From Rhodophyticola sp. CCM32 (GTDB lineage: Bacteria; Pseudomonadota; Alphaproteobacteria; Rhodobacterales; Rhodobacteraceae): DNA of 64,000 nt. The position numbers were made by a program, and so were the translations under genes. The DNA is taken from NCBI RefSeq assembly GCF_004751985.1, contig NZ_CP038492.1, forward strand, positions 3,038,001-3,102,000. The letters run 5' to 3'. Positions 60,998 through 64,000 of this stretch are shown here, piece by piece (positions within the stretch are counted from its first letter, which is position 1; each line of letters opens with the position of its first letter). The notes under the pieces are model-generated. The model ran no database searches and was not told where the DNA came from. It saw only the letters and a program-made list of their open reading frames with translations.

Positions 60998-62056
60998 ATG
61001 TTGCAGCCAACGCCCTCCGCCGCGTTACGCCATACGCCTGCCGACCACCCCGCTGTGACCTTCGGCAAGACCGGTATTCTTCTGGCCAATCTGGGCACGC
61101 CAGACGATTACAGCTATTGGGCCATGCGCCGCTATCTGGGCGAATTTCTGTCAGACAAGCGGGTGATCGACTATTCCGCCTGGCTCTGGCAGCCGCTGCT
61201 GCAACTGGTGATCCTGTCGAAACGGCCGTTTTCGTCAGGGGCGGCCTATAAATCCATCTGGAATCACGAGGCCGGTGAAAGCCCGCTGATGACGATCACC
61301 AAAGACCAGACCGCAAAGATAACCTCGGCAATGGCCGAGCGTTATGGCGACATAGTGGTGGTCGATTACTGCATGCGCTATGGCAATCCATCAACCAAAT
61401 CCAGGGTGGATGATCTGATCGCCCGGGGCTGCACCCGGATCCTGTTCTTCCCGCTTTATCCGCAATATGCGGGCGCGACCTCGGCCACGGCCTGCGAGGC
61501 GTTTTTCCGCGTAATCACCGGCATCAAATGGCAACCTGTCATACGCACGGTGGAGCCTTATTATGAAAATCCGCTTTATATCGAGGCTCTGGCCCAATCG
61601 GTCGAACGGGCCTATGGCGCGCTGGAGGAACGCCCCGATATTCTGGTCTGTTCCTATCACGGGTTGCCGAAACGCTATCTGATGGAGGGGGATCCCTATC
61701 ATTGCCAGTGCCAGAAAACGACGCGCCTGCTGAAGGAACGGTTGGGATGGAGCGACACAGAGATTGTCACCAGTTTCCAGTCCCGTTTCGGGCCCGAGGA
61801 ATGGCTGACCCCCTATACGGTGGAAGAGGTCGCGCGTCTGGCCGAAAGCGGAAAGACCAAAATCGCGGTCTGCGCGCCGGCCTTTTCCGCCGATTGCATC
61901 GAAACGCTGGAAGAGATCAATGAAGAGATCAGGGACAGTTTCGAAGAGGCGGGCGGCAGCCAGTTTACCTATATCCCCTGCCTGAATGATGATGAGGCCC
62001 ATATCACGGCACTGACCGCCGTGATCGAGGATAATCTGAAAGGCTGGGTCAGCTGA
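60998..62056 (+). CDS. hemH: Ferrochelatase
   Basis: A 352-residue enzyme inserting Fe(II) into protoporphyrin IX, the last step of heme synthesis. GKTGILLANLGTPDDYSYWAMRRYLGEFLSDKRVID is the usual start, and FPLYPQYAGATSATACEA, CSYHGLPKRYLMEGDPYHCQC (catalytic His) and SFQSRFGPEEWLTPYT follow, with FSADCIETLEEINEE near the end. The length is standard. It sits close to the cytochrome bc1 genes, which need heme, but is convergent with them across repeat copy D. Confidence 0.96.
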   Translation: MLQPTPSAALRHTPADHPAVTFGKTGILLANLGTPDDYSYWAMRRYLGEFLSDKRVIDYSAWLWQPLLQLVILSKRPFSSGAAYKSIWNHEAGESPLMTITKDQTAKITSAMAERYGDIVVVDYCMRYGNPSTKSRVDDLIARGCTRILFFPLYPQYAGATSATACEAFFRVITGIKWQPVIRTVEPYYENPLYIEALAQSVERAYGALEERPDILVCSYHGLPKRYLMEGDPYHCQCQKTTRLLKERLGWSDTEIVTSFQSRFGPEEWLTPYTVEEVARLAESGKTKIAVCAPAFSADCIETLEEINEEIRDSFEEAGGSQFTYIPCLNDDEAHITALTAVIEDNLKGWVS

Positions 62057-62091
62057 TCCGGCGCGGTTCCTGACATATAGAGAAATCGCTT

Positions 62092-62172
62092 ATTCTGCAC
62101 CGCATATGCATCACGCAGAGGGCAGAGCCCGTACCGAGGGGTGGGCGCTGCCCGGCGGTGCCGCCGGGCGGT
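62092..62172. repeat. Intergenic repeat, family 1, copy D
   Basis: ATTCTGCA...CATATGCAT block, GAGGGCAGAGCCCGTACCG (62118-62136), then GGGGTGGGCG and CCCGGCGGTGCCGCCGGG, an 8-bp hairpin. It lies between the convergent hemH and petC genes. Confidence 0.8.
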
Positions 62173-62285
62173 GGGTGATGCGGGTTGGTGGGGAATTTCA
62201 GGCCGAATCTTTGGCTCTCCCCGACCTGACGCAAAACGCGCCCGATATGGGGCGCATTTTACAGAAGTCTCTGTCTGAACCGGGT

Positions 62286-63158
62286 TTATTCTGCCGGGGT
62301 ATCCGCGTCTTCGCGGTGTTTGACCGGCCACCAGATGCGTTTGTTGGTCAGATAGAGCAGGACCGACAGGAGGCTCAGGACGATCACAGCGGTAAAGCCC
62401 ATTTTCTTCCGGGCCATCATATGCGGTTCAGCCGTCCATGTCAGAAAGGCCGATACATCCAGGGCCACGCTTTGCATATCGGTGGGGGCATCATCATGAT
62501 AGACCATCTGCTCCCCTTCCGGCCAAAGTGGCGGCGCCATGGCGATCCACGACCCTTCGACAGTGCGGTGACCGTGATGATCCAGACACTCATCCGGGTA
62601 GCCGCCGCTTTCAAACACGCGATTGTAGTGGCCGGTAAAATCATCGGGGGCGCAGGCGGGCGGGTCTTCATAACCGGTCAGGATCGAGGCCACATATTCC
62701 GGCCCGCCGATACCATTGACCAGCGGGTTCAGCGCCAGACCATAGGGGCCGAAAAACCCGGCCCTTGCCTTGGTCATCAGGCTGAGATCGGGGGCGGTAT
62801 CCAGGGCTGACATCGGAAAATTGTCGTTCGGCGTGGCCGCGCGCCAATCCTGCAGGTCAGTATCATAGACCTCGATATTGTTCTGTTCGATATAGGCCCT
62901 GACCTGATCTTCGGGAAGCGCCGGGCCGCCCTCATCACTCAGCGTGCGGATCGGCACATAGCGCAGACCATGGCAGGCAGCGCAGACCTCGGTATAGACC
63001 TGAAGGCCGCGTTGCAGCTGGTTCTGATCGAACGCGCCGAAAGGCCCCTCGAAGGAAAAGCTGTAATTGGTCACATGGGGCTCGGTCCCGGCGGCCATGG
63101 CCCCCCCGGAGGCAAGGGCCAGCGCCGTCAGCGTGCCAAGGGCAAGGTTCCTGAACAT
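62286..63158 (-). CDS. petC: Cytochrome c1 of the bc1 complex
   Basis: A 290-residue membrane-anchored cytochrome. Signal peptide MFRNLALGTLTALALASGGAMA, heme c site CAACH at residues 59-63 in VCAACHGLRYVPI, the axial-Met region around FPMSALDTAPDLSLMTKARAG, and a C-terminal helix MGFTAVIVLSLLSVLLYLTNKRIW that anchors it. It passes electrons from the Rieske protein to soluble or membrane cytochrome c. It follows petB by 18 bp in the standard petABC order. Confidence 0.95.
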   Translation of the reverse strand: MFRNLALGTLTALALASGGAMAAGTEPHVTNYSFSFEGPFGAFDQNQLQRGLQVYTEVCAACHGLRYVPIRTLSDEGGPALPEDQVRAYIEQNNIEVYDTDLQDWRAATPNDNFPMSALDTAPDLSLMTKARAGFFGPYGLALNPLVNGIGGPEYVASILTGYEDPPACAPDDFTGHYNRVFESGGYPDECLDHHGHRTVEGSWIAMAPPLWPEGEQMVYHDDAPTDMQSVALDVSAFLTWTAEPHMMARKKMGFTAVIVLSLLSVLLYLTNKRIWWPVKHREDADTPAE

Positions 63159-63176
63159 GTCAGTGTCGTCCTTTCT

Positions 63177-64000
63177 TCACTCAGCCGGGTTCGAAGCCGG
63201 GGCGGATGCGCCGCCATCTGCCTCGGGGCCGTAATGGGCGTTGAAATCTTCCTCGATGGTGTCGGGCTGGGGCAGCGGTTTCTCGATCACCCCGAGGATC
63301 GGCAGGATGATCAGGAAATATGCGAACCAATAGGCTGACCCGATCAGCGCGATATAGGGGTAAATCCCTTCCGCAGGGCGGGCGCCGACCCACATCAGCA
63401 TGAAGAAGTTGAAGATGAACAGCCAGAACCACCATTTGAACATCGGGCGGTAGCGGCCGGACCGGACCGAGGAAGTGTCAAGCCAGGGCACAAGCGCCAT
63501 GACCACAATCGCCCCGAACATCGCAATCACGCCGAAGAACTTGGCGTCAACGATGCCACCGGTCAGGAAGCTGGACAGGATCACAACCCAGACATCTCCG
63601 TCAAAGGCACGCAGGATCGCGTAGAACGGCAGGAAATACCATTCCGGCACGATATGGGCCGGGGTCGCCAGCGGGTTGGCCTCGATATAATTGTCGGGGT
63701 GGCCCATGAAATTGGGCAGGTAGCCGACGATGGCAAAGAAGGCCACCAGGATCACCATCAGGGCAAACAGGTCCTTGATCACGAAATAGGGCCAGAAGGG
63801 CAGGGTGTCCGCATCGGCCTCCTTGCGCGATGTGCGGCGCACTTCGACACCGGTCGGGTTGTTGTTGCCGGTGGTGTGGAACGCCCAGACATGGACGATC
63901 ACCAGACCCAGGATCACGAAGGGCAGCAGATAATGCAGCGACAGGAAACGGTTCAGCGTGGCATTATCCACCGCCGGGCCGCCAAGCAGCCAGGTCTGGA
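63177..64000 (-). CDS. petB: Cytochrome b of the bc1 complex, C-terminal part
   Basis: The last 273 residues or so of cytochrome b, cut by the right window edge. [20 protein letters not shown] carries one of the paired heme-ligand His, [15 protein letters not shown] the other. PEWY at the quinol-oxidation site is in [18 protein letters not shown], and further helices end in [20 protein letters not shown]. The acidic C-terminal tail ([13 protein letters not shown]) is as in Rhodobacter. The N-terminal helices and petA are outside the window. Confidence 0.95.
   Translation of the reverse strand, partial: QTWLLGGPAVDNATLNRFLSLHYLLPFVILGLVIVHVWAFHTTGNNNPTGVEVRRTSRKEADADTLPFWPYFVIKDLFALMVILVAFFAIVGYLPNFMGHPDNYIEANPLATPAHIVPEWYFLPFYAILRAFDGDVWVVILSSFLTGGIVDAKFFGVIAMFGAIVVMALVPWLDTSSVRSGRYRPMFKWWFWLFIFNFFMLMWVGARPAEGIYPYIALIGSAYWFAYFLIILPILGVIEKPLPQPDTIEEDFNAHYGPEADGGASAPASNPAE

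Noticed and set aside
1..64000. CRISPR array, prophage or rRNA operon
   Set aside because: No regularly spaced repeats, phage structural genes or rRNA-like sequence were seen on either strand.

Overview
The window is GC-rich, gene-dense chromosomal DNA from an alphaproteobacterium, most likely of the Rhodobacterales (Roseobacter/Paracoccus side). This rests on the DUF2125 and DUF3576 families, a Rhodobacter-type porin, the iron-rhodo-box motif, a petB-petC cytochrome bc1 operon and many ATGA start/stop overlaps. The organism was inferred from gene content only; no rRNA or tRNA gene was seen.

Layout. 1-13.4 kb: start of pmbA, a DUF2125 secreted protein, an SDR/crotonase pair, an MscS channel, a flavoprotein, a GST, the leuS-lptE-holA block, a DUF3576 lipoprotein, a porin and a YggS-type PLP protein. 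13.5-26.8 kb: a PEBP-like protein, L,D-transpeptidase, ribA, a response regulator, xth, a thioredoxin-TPR protein, a Lon-N protein, a Trm112 protein, a UbiH-type hydroxylase (frameshifted), amidase, dapC, ftsK and lolA. 26.9-33.4 kb: SLT lipoprotein, hspQ, a gamma-glutamyltransferase, a STAS/anti-sigma kinase pair, thiolase, a free-methionine sulfoxide reductase and the remains of a BrnT/BrnA-type toxin-antitoxin pair.

33.6-42.4 kb holds a small secreted protein and then the most coherent system here: a ten-gene vitamin B12 capture, import and salvage operon (btuB, btuF, btuC, btuD, cbiZ, a leaderless BtuF-like protein, exbB, two exbD, tonB). A cobalamin riboswitch precedes it and eight successive junctions are 4-bp overlaps. 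One ExbD has Asn where the other has the conserved membrane Asp. The segment is bracketed by inward-facing ends of the same IS6-family element: a 27-bp solo end at 33.0 kb and a 560-bp decayed copy at 42.5 kb.

43.2-45.3 kb is an AT-rich accessory patch with a broken secreted protein, a protein of unknown family and a Hint (Hedgehog/intein) domain protein, the last two separated only by an in-frame TGA. After it come DUF1801, SRPBCC and DUF4139 proteins, asd, a DEAD-box helicase, a universal stress protein with a SulP transporter, an MFS transporter, an iron-uptake binding protein (iron box upstream) convergent with its permease, a lipocalin, a MarR regulator, glutaredoxin, ComF, a methyltransferase-like protein, hemH and petC/petB (cut by the window edge).

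Two cross-cutting patterns stand out. First, four loci (leuS, the ubiH-like gene, the IS6 transposase and the secreted island gene) are each broken by what looks like a one-base loss, three of them in homopolymers; leuS is essential, so sequencing error is a serious possibility. Second, six intergenic repeat units of two families all sit between convergent genes, which suggests a role at transcript ends.
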